Positions 9,080-17,929 are shown, counted from the stretch's first letter. The stretch: 64,000 nt of DNA from Oligoflexia bacterium (GCA_015231955.1 JADGAN010000003.1:25908-89907), one strand, 5' to 3'. Translations and numbers: made by a program. The notes: generated by a model not told the origin, from the sequence alone.

Positions 9080-9343
9080 ATGCCGGTATACGATTTTTTG
9101 TGTTCAAAATGCAATCACCAATTTGAGGTTAGTTTGAAATTGGCAGAGCTTACTGATCATGCTCATCAAGAGAAGATTTGCCCAGAGTGTTCATCAAAAG
9201 AGGTGCAGAGGCTTTTAACATTTCGCGGAGGAGTTATTAGCAAAGAAAAAAGATCAGATGTTCGCTGTGAAGGAGCAGAGATGGGTGCTTGCAGTGGCTG
9301 TGCCGGTGCAGGAGCTTGCAGTTTTGGTGATCACGCTTATTGA
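9080..9343 (+). CDS. FmdB-family zinc-ribbon regulatory protein
   Basis: This 87-residue small protein opens with MPVYDFLCSKCNHQFEV, the classic start of the FmdB/CxxC_CxxC_SSSS zinc-ribbon family. The second knuckle is CPECSSKEVQRLL, giving C8/C11 and C38/C41 as likely ligands. The C-terminal tail is rich in Cys, Gly and Ala (CEGAEMGACSGCAGAGACS), a common tail in this family and possibly a second metal site. FmdB was first described beside formamidase genes, and most members have no proven role. A clear AGAGGAG ribosome-binding site lies upstream. It lies before the 2-oxoacid oxidoreductase genes but 112 bases away, so co-transcription is uncertain. Confidence 0.88.
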   Translation: MPVYDFLCSKCNHQFEVSLKLAELTDHAHQEKICPECSSKEVQRLLTFRGGVISKEKRSDVRCEGAEMGACSGCAGAGACSFGDHAY

Positions 9344-9455
9344 AAAGGATGATTTTTTTCGGAGGAGTCTTTCTTTTTGCAAATCTTCGCTGATTGGATT
9401 ATCCTTGAACATTCAATATACTGCGAAAACTTTTTTGTATATTTTGGAGTAACCA

Positions 9456-10901
9456 ATGACCCAAAACAATCCACATGGAAAAGAAAAGTCGAAGCCTCTT
9501 CATCTCACAGAATACTGTAAAGGTTGTGGTAGATGTATAGAAGCTTGTCCTAAACAATGCATCTCTGTTGGCACAGATATTAATGCGCTAACGGGATTAG
9601 TGCCGGTTCATTTTGATTTAGAAAATTGTATCGGTTGTAGTCTTTGCTACAGTTCATGTCCAGAGCCCTATGCTATTGGAATGGTAGCAAAGGAAAAGAT
9701 TCAAGAGCATCAAGAAAAGAAGCAATCACAAAAATCCTCCATCAATACTCCGAATGAGTTTTTTGGAAAAGCAGAGACTCCTTTTACTCGACCTGCCCCA
9801 ATCAAAGATGAAGTGATTCCTATGCCCGAATGTGGTCCACTTATTATCAAGGGGAATTATGCCTCTGCGATTGGAGCGATTCTTTCAGGATGCAGGCACT
9901 TTTATGGCTATCCGATTACACCTTCCACAGAGGGTGCAGAACTCATGGCGAAGTTGATGCCAAAACTTGATGGTGTTTTCTTTCAAGCGGTGAGTGAAGT
10001 TGCCACCGTGAATATTATGTATGGAACAGGTGGTGCTGGTGTTCCTTGCATGACTTTTACCTCCTCTCCGGGATTTAGTTTAATGCTCGAAGGGATCTCC
10101 TACATGATCGGTTCGGAAGTGCCAGGTGTGTTTGTCAATGTGATGAGAGGTGGTCCTGGCCTTGGTAATATTGCTCCGGAACAGTCGGATATTAAGCTTG
10201 TCTGTAGGGGCCTTGGCCATGGTAATACTCATGCAATTGTATTGGCACCATCCACTCCGCAAGAGATGTTGGATTTAACGATGAAGGCGTTTGAACTGAC
10301 CTTCAAGTATCGCAATCCTGTCATGATTGTGGCCGATGGATATTTAGGGCAGATGACCGGGAAGGTAAAGTTACCAAAGATGATGAAGAAACCTGGTATT
10401 CCTGATTGGGCAGTCTATGGAGATAAGGCCCATCGAGGGAATTTAATTTGCTCCATCTATTTAACAGAGAAGGAACTTGAAGAGCATAACCTTCATCTGA
10501 CTCGAAAATATGATCAAATGATTAAGAACGAGCAGATGAGTGATCAATACATGTGTGACGATGCCGAGGTGTTGTTAGTTGGATGTAATACTCCGGCCCA
10601 AATGTCCAAGGGTGCAGTAGCAATTTTACGAGAGAAGCGCGTGAAGGCCGGGTTGTTTAGACCGATGACTTTGTGGCCATTTCCTATTGATAAATTTAAA
10701 ACTGTTGTTGGGAGAGCAAGAAGAATTGTAGTGGTTGAAGCAGGACAAGGACAGCTTGAAGATGAGTTGCGATTAGCACTGAATAAGGCTGGAATCAGCA
10801 ATCATCCTCCGATCAGTAGTGTTCGTCGATGTGGAGGAATTCTCCCGTCAACTGATGAAATTGTACAAAAAGTCTGTCAATTGGAGGAGGTAAGATTATG
10901 A
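9456..10901 (+). CDS. 2-oxoacid:ferredoxin oxidoreductase, ferredoxin (delta) + alpha fusion
   Basis: This 481-residue protein has a dicluster ferredoxin at residues about 18-75, with CKGCGRCIEACPKQC and CIGCSLCYSSCPEPY for two [4Fe-4S] clusters. The alpha (pyrimidine-binding) domain begins near residue 125 (KGNYASAIGAILSGCRHFYG, YPITPSTE) and is followed by the domain ending in MIVADGYLGQM. Enzymes of this family oxidatively decarboxylate a 2-oxoacid to an acyl-CoA and pass electrons to ferredoxin, or run in reverse. The Fd and alpha parts are often separate genes and are fused here. Its end overlaps the next gene by four bases (ATGA), so the two subunits are translationally coupled. Substrate (2-oxoglutarate, branched-chain or other) cannot be told from sequence alone. 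Confidence 0.92.
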   Translation: MTQNNPHGKEKSKPLHLTEYCKGCGRCIEACPKQCISVGTDINALTGLVPVHFDLENCIGCSLCYSSCPEPYAIGMVAKEKIQEHQEKKQSQKSSINTPNEFFGKAETPFTRPAPIKDEVIPMPECGPLIIKGNYASAIGAILSGCRHFYGYPITPSTEGAELMAKLMPKLDGVFFQAVSEVATVNIMYGTGGAGVPCMTFTSSPGFSLMLEGISYMIGSEVPGVFVNVMRGGPGLGNIAPEQSDIKLVCRGLGHGNTHAIVLAPSTPQEMLDLTMKAFELTFKYRNPVMIVADGYLGQMTGKVKLPKMMKKPGIPDWAVYGDKAHRGNLICSIYLTEKELEEHNLHLTRKYDQMIKNEQMSDQYMCDDAEVLLVGCNTPAQMSKGAVAILREKRVKAGLFRPMTLWPFPIDKFKTVVGRARRIVVVEAGQGQLEDELRLALNKAGISNHPPISSVRRCGGILPSTDEIVQKVCQLEEVRL

Positions 10902-12370
10902 GCGAAAACAATAAAAGCGGTGGAGCGGTTCACCCAAGCGCATTTTATGAAAAGTTTAATCGCCATGCGGGTGGGGCCGGACTGAAGGCCCACTCAACTC
11001 ACTACTGCCCGGGATGTGGTCATGGTGTGGCCCATAAATTTTTGGCAGAGAGTATTGAGGAACTTGGAATTAAGGATAAGACAATTGCTATCTCGCCAGT
11101 TGGCTGCAGTGTCTTTATGTACTACTATATGGACGTTGGCAATTCGCAAGCACCTCATGGGCGTGCTCCGATGGTCGCAATGGGACATAAATTTGCTAAC
11201 CCCGGATCACCAGTGGTGAGTTATCAAGGTGATGGTGACTTGGCATCGATTGGTCTTGCAGAAATAGTCTTTGCAGCTCAAGTGGGCATTCCTATGGCAG
11301 TGATCTTTATTAACAATGCCATCTATGGAATGACGGGCGGCCAGATGGCACCAACGACGCTTATGGGACAAAAGACTGCGACTTCTCCTTATGGACGTCA
11401 ACCCATTTCCGGACAACCTTTTAAGATGGCAGAGCTGATCTCTTCACTTGATGGCCCGATCTACGTAGAGCGTGTAGGACTCTTTAATGCAAAAGAGAGA
11501 ACAAAAGCAAAGCGTGCGATTAAGAAAGCGATGAAGTATCAGATGGAAAATAAGGGCTTTGCTTTTGTAGAGGTGCTTGCAGAGTGCCCGACTCACTTAA
11601 AACTGGATGGACTGGATTCAATAAAGTGGTTAGTGGACAATATGTTGCCGGTCTTTCCTCTGGGTGTGAAGAAAGATCTTGAGGCTACCAATCCTGGTGC
11701 CATCAAAGAGTTTCCAGTGGTCGTACCTACCTTTGAGCCAAAGAAAGTTTTGGATATTGTAAGTGGTGGCCAGACAGATCTTGCACCTAAGTATGCAAGC
11801 GGATTTCCGAGTCATATTGCTAAAGATGATATTGCGTTAAAGCTTGCAGGTTCGGGAGGCGATGGCGCTCAGACAGCAGCGATGTTGATTACCACTGCTG
11901 CTATTAATGAAGGACTTGATTCAACTCATATCCCAAGTTATGGACCAGAATCGCGAGGTGGAACATCGTATGCTGATGTGCATGTGGCCGCAAAAGAGGT
12001 GCTCTCTCCGGCCGCTCACAATCCCCATATTTTGCTTGCCTTCAATGGACCAAGCGTTCAGAAATTCTCACCAACTGTGGTGAAGGGTGGTTATGTACTT
12101 TACGATAGTGCAATCGCAACGGAAGTACCAAAAGTGGATGGTGTAAAATTTTACGGCGTTCCTTTCTCTGAGATTGCAGTAAAGCTGGGTAATCCATTGG
12201 TCAAAAACATTGTGGCCCTTGGGGCCTTGCAGGCCATGACAAACCTATTTCCAGAGGAAACTTTCTTGACTGCTGTGCGGATGGCACTGAAATCAAAACC
12301 AAATTTGGTGGCCTTAAATGAGAAGGCCTTTTGGGCCGGGGCCGAGGCGATTAAGAGTTATGAGAAGTAA
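10898..12370 (+). CDS. 2-oxoacid:ferredoxin oxidoreductase, beta + gamma fusion
   Basis: This 490-residue protein has an N-terminal half that is the thiamine-diphosphate-binding beta subunit: CPGCGHG near residue 38, then the TPP motif YQGDGDLASIGL through INNAIYGMTGGQMAPTT. The C-terminal part from about residue 310 is the gamma subunit (LAGSGGDGAQTAAMLIT, PSYGPESRGGTSYADVH, GALQAMTNLFP). With the preceding gene it supplies all four subunit types on two chains. The translational overlap with the first gene supports a stoichiometric complex. A GGAGGAGG ribosome-binding site lies at the end of the upstream gene. Confidence 0.92.
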   Translation: MSENNKSGGAVHPSAFYEKFNRHAGGAGLKAHSTHYCPGCGHGVAHKFLAESIEELGIKDKTIAISPVGCSVFMYYYMDVGNSQAPHGRAPMVAMGHKFANPGSPVVSYQGDGDLASIGLAEIVFAAQVGIPMAVIFINNAIYGMTGGQMAPTTLMGQKTATSPYGRQPISGQPFKMAELISSLDGPIYVERVGLFNAKERTKAKRAIKKAMKYQMENKGFAFVEVLAECPTHLKLDGLDSIKWLVDNMLPVFPLGVKKDLEATNPGAIKEFPVVVPTFEPKKVLDIVSGGQTDLAPKYASGFPSHIAKDDIALKLAGSGGDGAQTAAMLITTAAINEGLDSTHIPSYGPESRGGTSYADVHVAAKEVLSPAAHNPHILLAFNGPSVQKFSPTVVKGGYVLYDSAIATEVPKVDGVKFYGVPFSEIAVKLGNPLVKNIVALGALQAMTNLFPEETFLTAVRMALKSKPNLVALNEKAFWAGAEAIKSYEK

Positions 12371-12433
12371 CAAAGCCAGTGACTAATTTGTGCTAATTTG
12401 TAACTTAAGTTGCCACAAAATATTGTCATAATG

Positions 12434-12474
12434 GAGAAGGAGAGTGGAGTAGTAACGCTTGCTTCTCCCTTCTC
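12434..12474 (+). terminator. Possible terminator hairpin after the oxidoreductase genes
   Basis: GAGAAGGAGA (12434-12443) can pair with TCTCCCTTCTC (12464-12474) through a ten-pair stem with one bulged C and a 20-base loop. It lies 64 bases after the stop codon. The following bases (TATTTGAT) are not a strong U-run, so intrinsic termination is only possible. Confidence 0.35.
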
Positions 12475-12529
12475 TATTTGATAGCTTAGCACCTCCGACG
12501 TATAAATTCTTTTTTTCGCGACCATCCTA

Positions 12530-12576
12530 GGTTAGAATTTGGGTTAGAATTTGGGTTAGAATTTGGGTTAGAATTT
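12530..12576. repeat. 12-bp tandem repeat, about four units
   Basis: The unit GGGTTAGAATTT is repeated three times exactly at 12541-12576, preceded by an 11-base partial unit at 12530-12540. It lies about 50 bases upstream of the carbamate kinase start. It could be a slippage-prone spacer that varies between strains, or a multi-site operator. Confidence 0.95.
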
Positions 12577-12627
12577 TAAGAGTCAGTCACAATAATTTTT
12601 AGATTTTAGGAGCAAGGATTCAAGTTT

Positions 12628-13611
12628 ATGAGTTCATCACCAATTAATGTTGCCAAAAAAGGCGAGACCATTTTAATAGCTTTGGGCGGAAACGCTCTAC
12701 AGGTAGACGAGAATAAGGCCAATATAGCCTTGCAAGAGGAGTTTGTAGTTGCTCAACAGGGCCTGAAAAATATTGTTGACCTGATTGCTTATGGGCACGA
12801 CAAGATCGTAATCACACATGGAAATGGTCCTCAAGTTGGAAGAATTTTTTTACAACAAGAACTAACCAAGAAGGAGTTTCCACGTCAAACTACACTTGAT
12901 GTGTGCGTGGCGGATACTCAAGGGCGTATTGGTTACATTCTCCAAAACGTTTTTAATAATGAGTGCAAAGCGCGTGGACTCAACCGTAGTGCCTATGCTG
13001 TGGTTACTCAAGTAGAGGTCGATAAGCATGATCCTGCTTTTAAAGATCCAAGTAAACCGATTGGTGCTTTCTACACCGATGAAGAGGCGGCAAAATTGGC
13101 CGCTGAGTATGGTTGGATTTTAAAACCACAAGCCAAAAAGGGTATGAGGCGAGTGGTGCCGTCGCCACTTCCTCTCGATGTTGTGGAAAAAGAGTTAATC
13201 AAGCAAATGCTAGCAAATGGAATGATTGTAATTGCCGGCGGTGGTGGTGGTATCCCTGTCATTCGCAATGGCAGTGGCGGGCTTGTTGGTGTAGAGGCCG
13301 TGATCGATAAAGATCGTACCAGCGCAATGCTTGCTAATGAAATTGGTATCGATGTTTTTGTGATTTTGACTGAGGCCGATCATGTTTATCTCGATTATGC
13401 TAAACCCACTGAGCGTGCTTTAAAGCGTGTGAGTGTTTCTGAACTTGAGGAGTATTATCAGCAAGGACAATTTCCTGCTGGTAGCATGGGTCCTAAAGTG
13501 GAGGCCGTGATCGACTTTATTAAGAGAGGCGGAAAACATGCTATTATTGCAAGCCTTTTCTCGCTAGGTGATGCTCTTGCAGGTAAAAGCGGGACACATA
13601 TCGTTCCTTAA
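12628..13611 (+). CDS. arcC: Carbamate kinase
   Basis: This 327-residue amino-acid-kinase-family enzyme interconverts carbamoyl phosphate + ADP with carbamate (NH3 + CO2) + ATP. It shows LIALGGNALQ at the N-terminus, VITHGNGPQVG, the RRVVPSPLP block, the IAGGGGGIPVI loop and the C-terminal GSMGPKVEAVIDF. Catabolic arginine deiminase clusters normally place arcC beside arcA and arcB. Neither is present here, so it may serve ATP recovery from another carbamoyl-phosphate source or supply carbamoyl phosphate. The upstream region carries the 12-bp tandem repeat. Confidence 0.94.
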   Translation: MSSSPINVAKKGETILIALGGNALQVDENKANIALQEEFVVAQQGLKNIVDLIAYGHDKIVITHGNGPQVGRIFLQQELTKKEFPRQTTLDVCVADTQGRIGYILQNVFNNECKARGLNRSAYAVVTQVEVDKHDPAFKDPSKPIGAFYTDEEAAKLAAEYGWILKPQAKKGMRRVVPSPLPLDVVEKELIKQMLANGMIVIAGGGGGIPVIRNGSGGLVGVEAVIDKDRTSAMLANEIGIDVFVILTEADHVYLDYAKPTERALKRVSVSELEEYYQQGQFPAGSMGPKVEAVIDFIKRGGKHAIIASLFSLGDALAGKSGTHIVP

Positions 13612-13694
13612 GAGGGCGTCAATCAAGCTGGCACATTTTTAGCAACACTCCCTTGCAATTGTCAAAGAAGGCAAATTTGCCAAAGGAGCTGTGT

Positions 13695-14969
13695 ATGAAA
13701 AGGAAAATTTTTTTAGCTATTGCAATTATTGTCACCAGTTTGCAACTTTATGGGGAAGATTTTATAGAGGGTTCGACCCCTTCTGGTTTGGCGTATGTTT
13801 TTTCTATGCCAGATTGTCTTCCTAACTGTACAAGTGCAGATCAAGAAAAGATTAATACAAACTCACGCCTTGAACAGATTCCCATCGAAGCGATTCAATC
13901 GGCGCGTGAAAGCGTCAACTTCGCACAATTTACGTTTAGTAGGCAAAATATTTTTCATGCACTTGTCGATGCGCATGCACGAGGAGTGGTGGTTCGTGGT
14001 GTAGTTTGGGAGAACTCATTTCCAAATTTGCGCCAATTTTGCGGTAATGGTAGTGGCCGTTGTTCTTTTAATTTTGAACCGCTCAACACTACAAGTTACG
14101 TTCAAAGTGGTATTGAAAAACGAAAGCAACTTTTACAAAATTTGCAACTTTATCAAAACGCTACAATGAGTGAGAGACTTGCATTGCTTTTTTATCGCTC
14201 ACCTACTGGCAGTGAAGTTAGGCCTGTGGGAGGGACAAACGCTACTCAACATAACAAGTTCGTGCTAGTTGATAATTCTATGGTTGCAACAGGTAGTGGT
14301 AACTGGAGCTCCACTGCCATTGGCATTAACCTTGAAAACCTGCTACTCTTCTATGATTCAACCACCATCAATGCTTTCCATTGTATCTTTGAGATGATGT
14401 GGAGTAATCGTTTGAATCGTACCAGCGTTGGCCGATGCCAAACCGATTCTATCCTTTTTACTCCGGCATCGGACACCTTAGCGGCCATTCTCGTTGCCAT
14501 TAAAGACTCCAAGCATATGATCGAGATCAGCATGCACCATCTTTCACATCCCCAGATCTTAAAGGCGCTCGCTTTGGCAGCTAGGAGCGGGGTTAAGGTT
14601 CATCTTTTGACCGATGATGATGATTGCATTACCTCGCTTACATCAAATTTGCGGGCACTTTTATCAAATAGAAATGTCACCCTAGAGTATGTTCAAACTA
14701 ACTGTGAAATTTTTCAATTGGCCCATAATAAATTTGGCATTTTTGATCGCTCCTTTGTCATCAATGGTGCTGGCAACTGGAGTATTTCCGGTCTTCAGGA
14801 TAATTTAGAAAATTCTCAAATTATCACCGAACCAAATTTGGTTCGCGCCTTTATCCGGAATTTTGAAATGACATCCCAATACGTAGTCAGCAGAAATGTG
14901 TGCACTTGTAATCCGAGAGATCCTGCTTGCCGCGCACACTACTGCCTCGATCGCGAATTTAACAATTAA
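13695..14969 (+). CDS. Secreted phospholipase D / nuclease-fold protein
   Basis: Using the ATG at 13695 (GGAGCTGTGT upstream), the protein is 424 residues with a signal peptide (KRKIFLAIAIIVTSLQLYG). It carries two HxK-type catalytic motifs: QHNKFVLVDNSMVATGSGNW near residue 185 and AHNKFGIFDRSFVINGAGNW near residue 342. This two-fold layout of HxKx4D(x6)GSxN-like motifs defines the PLD superfamily. Several cysteines, including a C-terminal CTCNPRDPACRAHYC, suggest disulfides outside the cytoplasm. Family members cut phosphodiester bonds in lipids or nucleic acids, and which applies here is unknown. A longer in-frame start at 13653 would add residues before the signal peptide and is less likely. 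Confidence 0.85.
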   Translation: MKRKIFLAIAIIVTSLQLYGEDFIEGSTPSGLAYVFSMPDCLPNCTSADQEKINTNSRLEQIPIEAIQSARESVNFAQFTFSRQNIFHALVDAHARGVVVRGVVWENSFPNLRQFCGNGSGRCSFNFEPLNTTSYVQSGIEKRKQLLQNLQLYQNATMSERLALLFYRSPTGSEVRPVGGTNATQHNKFVLVDNSMVATGSGNWSSTAIGINLENLLLFYDSTTINAFHCIFEMMWSNRLNRTSVGRCQTDSILFTPASDTLAAILVAIKDSKHMIEISMHHLSHPQILKALALAARSGVKVHLLTDDDDCITSLTSNLRALLSNRNVTLEYVQTNCEIFQLAHNKFGIFDRSFVINGAGNWSISGLQDNLENSQIITEPNLVRAFIRNFEMTSQYVVSRNVCTCNPRDPACRAHYCLDREFNN

Positions 14970-14999
14970 CAAAAGGAGGGGAAGGGGATTGGGTCGAGG

Positions 15000-15854
15000 T
15001 TAATGGAGCTGCTTGATGGGGAGGAAGCTCTTGTCGTCCTGGTAGATGGGGCGGCCGTTGATGCAGAAGCAGCTTCCTTGTTCGATCTGTTTTTGTAATT
15101 CAATCATTTTCTCTTCATCTTCAGTGTCTGCGAGGAAGTCGTACCCGCAGGAGTCTTTGGTTTTGCCAGAAAGGGAATCGATGAGAATTTTATCATTATA
15201 GATCGATTTGTAGGTGATGGTTTTGTTGAAGGAGTGCGCGGGAGTATAAGCGCTCATCATTTCCATATCGCTGATTTGGAGGTGGATGTTAAGCGATTTG
15301 GAATCCCATTGGGTTGCTCCGTACATGAGTTTGATGTTGAATACTTTAAGCGCAAGCACTTTAGTGAGAAGACCTAGTCCTTGGTAGTTTCCTCCAAGGA
15401 CAGTGTTGGCAGAGGAGAGGTTATGGCCAAACCAGGCGCCAGGAGCGGCCATGGGGATGGAGATATACATAGAGATAGGAACAAAATCGGTAGCGTTTTT
15501 CTCAAGCTTATAGAGTTTTTTCACATCGTTTGGGAGTTCGCTTGCTTGAACGCCTAGGCCACAAATACCACCAGGCATTTCACCGCAATCGAAGAAAACC
15601 CACTTATCCATGGGCATGCCGACTGGGCCAAAGGCGAGCTGGTCGAGGGATTGGAGGAGGTCGAAGAAGCGGGCGCGGCGAGAGTCGATACAAGAGAAGA
15701 TGTGCTCCTGATTGATGGAAAGTCCCCAAGGACTTAGGTTGTATTGAGAGAGGTTGCCTGGAAAAGTCAGGATATAGGGTTTGGTGCGCTCTAAGATCGC
15801 TTGGAACTTAGGAGCGATTCGACTCAGTTCTGGACCAATTTTATTCCCATTCAT
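15000..15854 (-). CDS. Protein of unknown function
   Basis: This is a 284-residue protein if started at the ATG at 15854, which has GGAGG nine bases upstream. An in-frame extension to 16040 lacks a ribosome-binding site and runs into a region read on the other strand. I see no signal peptide or membrane helix. The sequence is globular with many aromatic residues, and includes MDKWVFFDCGEMPGGICGLG in the middle and a C-terminal helix then SCFCINGRPIY. I recognise no family. It is divergent from the unknown gene starting near 15990. The 60-130 bases between the two starts contain the palindrome GATTAGTTAATC near 15880. Confidence 0.7.
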   Translation of the reverse strand: MNGNKIGPELSRIAPKFQAILERTKPYILTFPGNLSQYNLSPWGLSINQEHIFSCIDSRRARFFDLLQSLDQLAFGPVGMPMDKWVFFDCGEMPGGICGLGVQASELPNDVKKLYKLEKNATDFVPISMYISIPMAAPGAWFGHNLSSANTVLGGNYQGLGLLTKVLALKVFNIKLMYGATQWDSKSLNIHLQISDMEMMSAYTPAHSFNKTITYKSIYNDKILIDSLSGKTKDSCGYDFLADTEDEEKMIELQKQIEQGSCFCINGRPIYQDDKSFLPIKQLH

Positions 15855-15989
15855 AGGAAAGATACCTCCAAATTGATTAGTTAATCGTATAGAAGAATCT
15901 AAAAAAAAATATTGATAATGTATAGGGCCACTTTTGTTAAGTTTTGGAGGGGAGTTACGAAAAGAGAGCATGGCGGCATAGGGGGTGTT

Positions 15990-16475
15990 ATGGGAGAGAT
16001 GCAAACAGGATCTGGGCCAAGGGCCGAGAATTATTTTCATAACAATGTGATTTTCTTCTTAAAACTAGGAGTAGAGGTGGCCGAGGGGTTTCGGCGTGAA
16101 TTCTCCAAACTTGGGGTGTATGTGCTTTTTGTGGAGGTGAGGGATGTGGTGGAGGCCATGCAGCTGGGGCGGAATATGAATAATTTAGTGGTGGTGGTGA
16201 CCTCGATGAAGGAAAAATTGGCCGTGGATTCACTGATGCAAAAGCATTTGCTTAAGCAGGTGCAACAGCGGCGGCTGATGCTTTTTTATATCTCATCGTT
16301 TATGGATCATGTGCAAGTGAACTTCTCAAAGAGGTCGTTTGATTCTTATTATGTGTATCACCTGCCGCAAAGTTTTGGGTACCTGGCAAGCGAGATCGCC
16401 TATCGCTATTTTTCAGTAAAGGAAGGGGAAAAACGGTGGCCTGGGGGAAAGCGGGCAAGATTGCTTAATATGTAG
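15990..16475 (+). CDS. Protein of unknown function
   Basis: The frame is open from TTG at 15912. I prefer the ATG at 15990 (GGGGG just upstream) because the earlier codons look unlike protein and overlap the divergent promoter region, but the start is uncertain. The product is about 161 residues. It has an alternating hydrophobic stretch LVVVVTSMKEKLAVDSLMQK and the later LMLFYISSFMDHVQVNF, resembling a receiver-like or Rossmann-type alpha/beta fold, but no diagnostic motif. It ends eight bases before the next unknown gene, and the two are probably co-transcribed. Confidence 0.6.
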   Translation: MGEMQTGSGPRAENYFHNNVIFFLKLGVEVAEGFRREFSKLGVYVLFVEVRDVVEAMQLGRNMNNLVVVVTSMKEKLAVDSLMQKHLLKQVQQRRLMLFYISSFMDHVQVNFSKRSFDSYYVYHLPQSFGYLASEIAYRYFSVKEGEKRWPGGKRARLLNM

Positions 16476-16483
16476 GAGAAGAT

Positions 16484-16933
16484 ATGGAGGGAGGAAAGAG
16501 GCTGAAACCTTTGGTGATGAATCGAGATGAGGAGCGGGTTAAGAGGACAAAATCGATTTTAATATTGCTAAAAAGTGATGCTAAAAATTTATTGAATAGG
16601 ATCGTGAATAGGAAGGCAGAGTATTTGCTAGAATTTTCACTCAAGCGGACGCGAGAGCATTTTAGGGAGATTTTTCAGTGCCGTTATCCAAAGTGTAGGA
16701 TTGAGACGCTTAAATGGTGCTCTCCCGATGTGATTATCTCGCTAGATCAGTTTTATGTACTAGTGGATGAGCTTTGCTGGTATTTAAACCATACACAAGA
16801 CATGATCAAAACGGCCGAAGACAGGGTGAACCTTTTTTGTAAGCAGCTTCAGCGATCTTTTGGCACACTAGAACTTTATGTGGATGCCGAGATAGATGTT
16901 CAGGATACACTTCTAGGGAAGTTCAAGCAGTAA
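16484..16933 (+). CDS. Protein of unknown function, mostly helical
   Basis: This 149-residue basic protein has an AGGAGA ribosome-binding site. It is predicted to be mainly alpha-helical, with LILLKSDAKNLLNRIVNRKA near the N-terminus and LDQFYVLVDELCWYLNHTQD near residue 90. Four cysteines are scattered and do not form a zinc motif. There is no signal peptide. It lies between another unknown gene and an exported methyltransferase gene on the same strand with gaps of 8 and 16 bases, so the three are probably one transcript. I recognise no family. Confidence 0.65.
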   Translation: MEGGKRLKPLVMNRDEERVKRTKSILILLKSDAKNLLNRIVNRKAEYLLEFSLKRTREHFREIFQCRYPKCRIETLKWCSPDVIISLDQFYVLVDELCWYLNHTQDMIKTAEDRVNLFCKQLQRSFGTLELYVDAEIDVQDTLLGKFKQ

Positions 16934-16949
16934 ATAGCTTGACCTTTCA

Positions 16950-17831
16950 ATGGCTTTTGTTCAAAGATACTTTGCTAAAAGCTTTGTTGTGAGATCAGGA
17001 GTGGGAAGTGTTATGTTTGGAATAGTGCTTGCTCTTTGTATTGGGATGGGACTCTTGATGCCTTCATGGGTAGATGAGGGTGTATATGCCCAGATAGGAG
17101 GAGGGGGAGTGGGACCTGAAAAGCGCCCCATCCCCGCAAGCCGCTTTAGTGAACTTACGGGAACAAAAAATAGAGAATCGTCGGCCCAGGAAATTTGGGA
17201 CAAAAAATACAATAATGCCTCCTATGTCTATGGAAAGGGGCCAGCCAAATTTTTAGAGGAGAATGTGGCCTTTATTCCTGCGCATTCAAAGATTTTGGAT
17301 GTGGGGATGGGAGAGGGGCGAAATGCAGTTTTTTTAGCACAACGGGGGCATAAAGTAACAGGGATCGACATTAGTGCGGTAGCAGTTCAAAAAGCACAAC
17401 AGTTAGCGACGGAGTTTGGAACGCGGATTAAGAGTGAGGTGATTTCGTACAAGAATTATCAGGTAAAAGATGGTGAATACGATGTGATTATCTGTTTTTA
17501 CTTTGTGGATAAAGAATTAAATAAGAAGATAATGAAGTGGCTGCGACCGGGTGGGATTTTGATTTATGAGTCGTATACGACTAATCAACTGAAAATTGCA
17601 AATTTTAATCCAAGTAACTATGGGCCTCAAGATTTTCTAGGTTCTCAAGAACTTTTATTTATGTTTCCTTCAATGAGTGTGCTTAAGTATGAGGAACCTC
17701 TTCATAAACAAGATTTTCTGGCGAGTATTATTCTGAAAAAATCTTCCAGTGCAAGCAATGCTAATGCCAAAGATACTAGTAAAGATAGTAATAAAGATAG
17801 TAACAAAAAAAACATCTACTCTTCTAAATAA
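16950..17831 (+). CDS. SAM-dependent methyltransferase with an N-terminal signal sequence
   Basis: This 293-residue protein has a hydrophobic segment at about residues 20-40 preceded by basic residues, followed by an Ala-rich possible signal-peptidase site (VYAQ), as in an export signal. From residue 70 it is a class I methyltransferase of the TehB/Methyltransf_11 kind: motif I ILDVGMGEGRNAVFLAQRGH near 115-134, motif II VTGIDIS, and the post-motif KWLRPGGILIYES. The C-terminus is a low-complexity Ser/Lys/Asp/Asn tail. SAM is cytoplasmic, so an exported enzyme is odd. The segment may instead be a membrane anchor with the domain facing the cytoplasm. Methyl acceptor unknown. Confidence 0.78.
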   Translation: MAFVQRYFAKSFVVRSGVGSVMFGIVLALCIGMGLLMPSWVDEGVYAQIGGGGVGPEKRPIPASRFSELTGTKNRESSAQEIWDKKYNNASYVYGKGPAKFLEENVAFIPAHSKILDVGMGEGRNAVFLAQRGHKVTGIDISAVAVQKAQQLATEFGTRIKSEVISYKNYQVKDGEYDVIICFYFVDKELNKKIMKWLRPGGILIYESYTTNQLKIANFNPSNYGPQDFLGSQELLFMFPSMSVLKYEEPLHKQDFLASIILKKSSSASNANAKDTSKDSNKDSNKKNIYSSK

Positions 17832-17929
17832 CATTTCAATAGCAAACAGTAAAAACAGCAGATAGCAAATTATTCACCTTTCACAGCTGCTTATTGACGT
17901 CCGATAATAGGAGTAATGGAGGGATCAAG

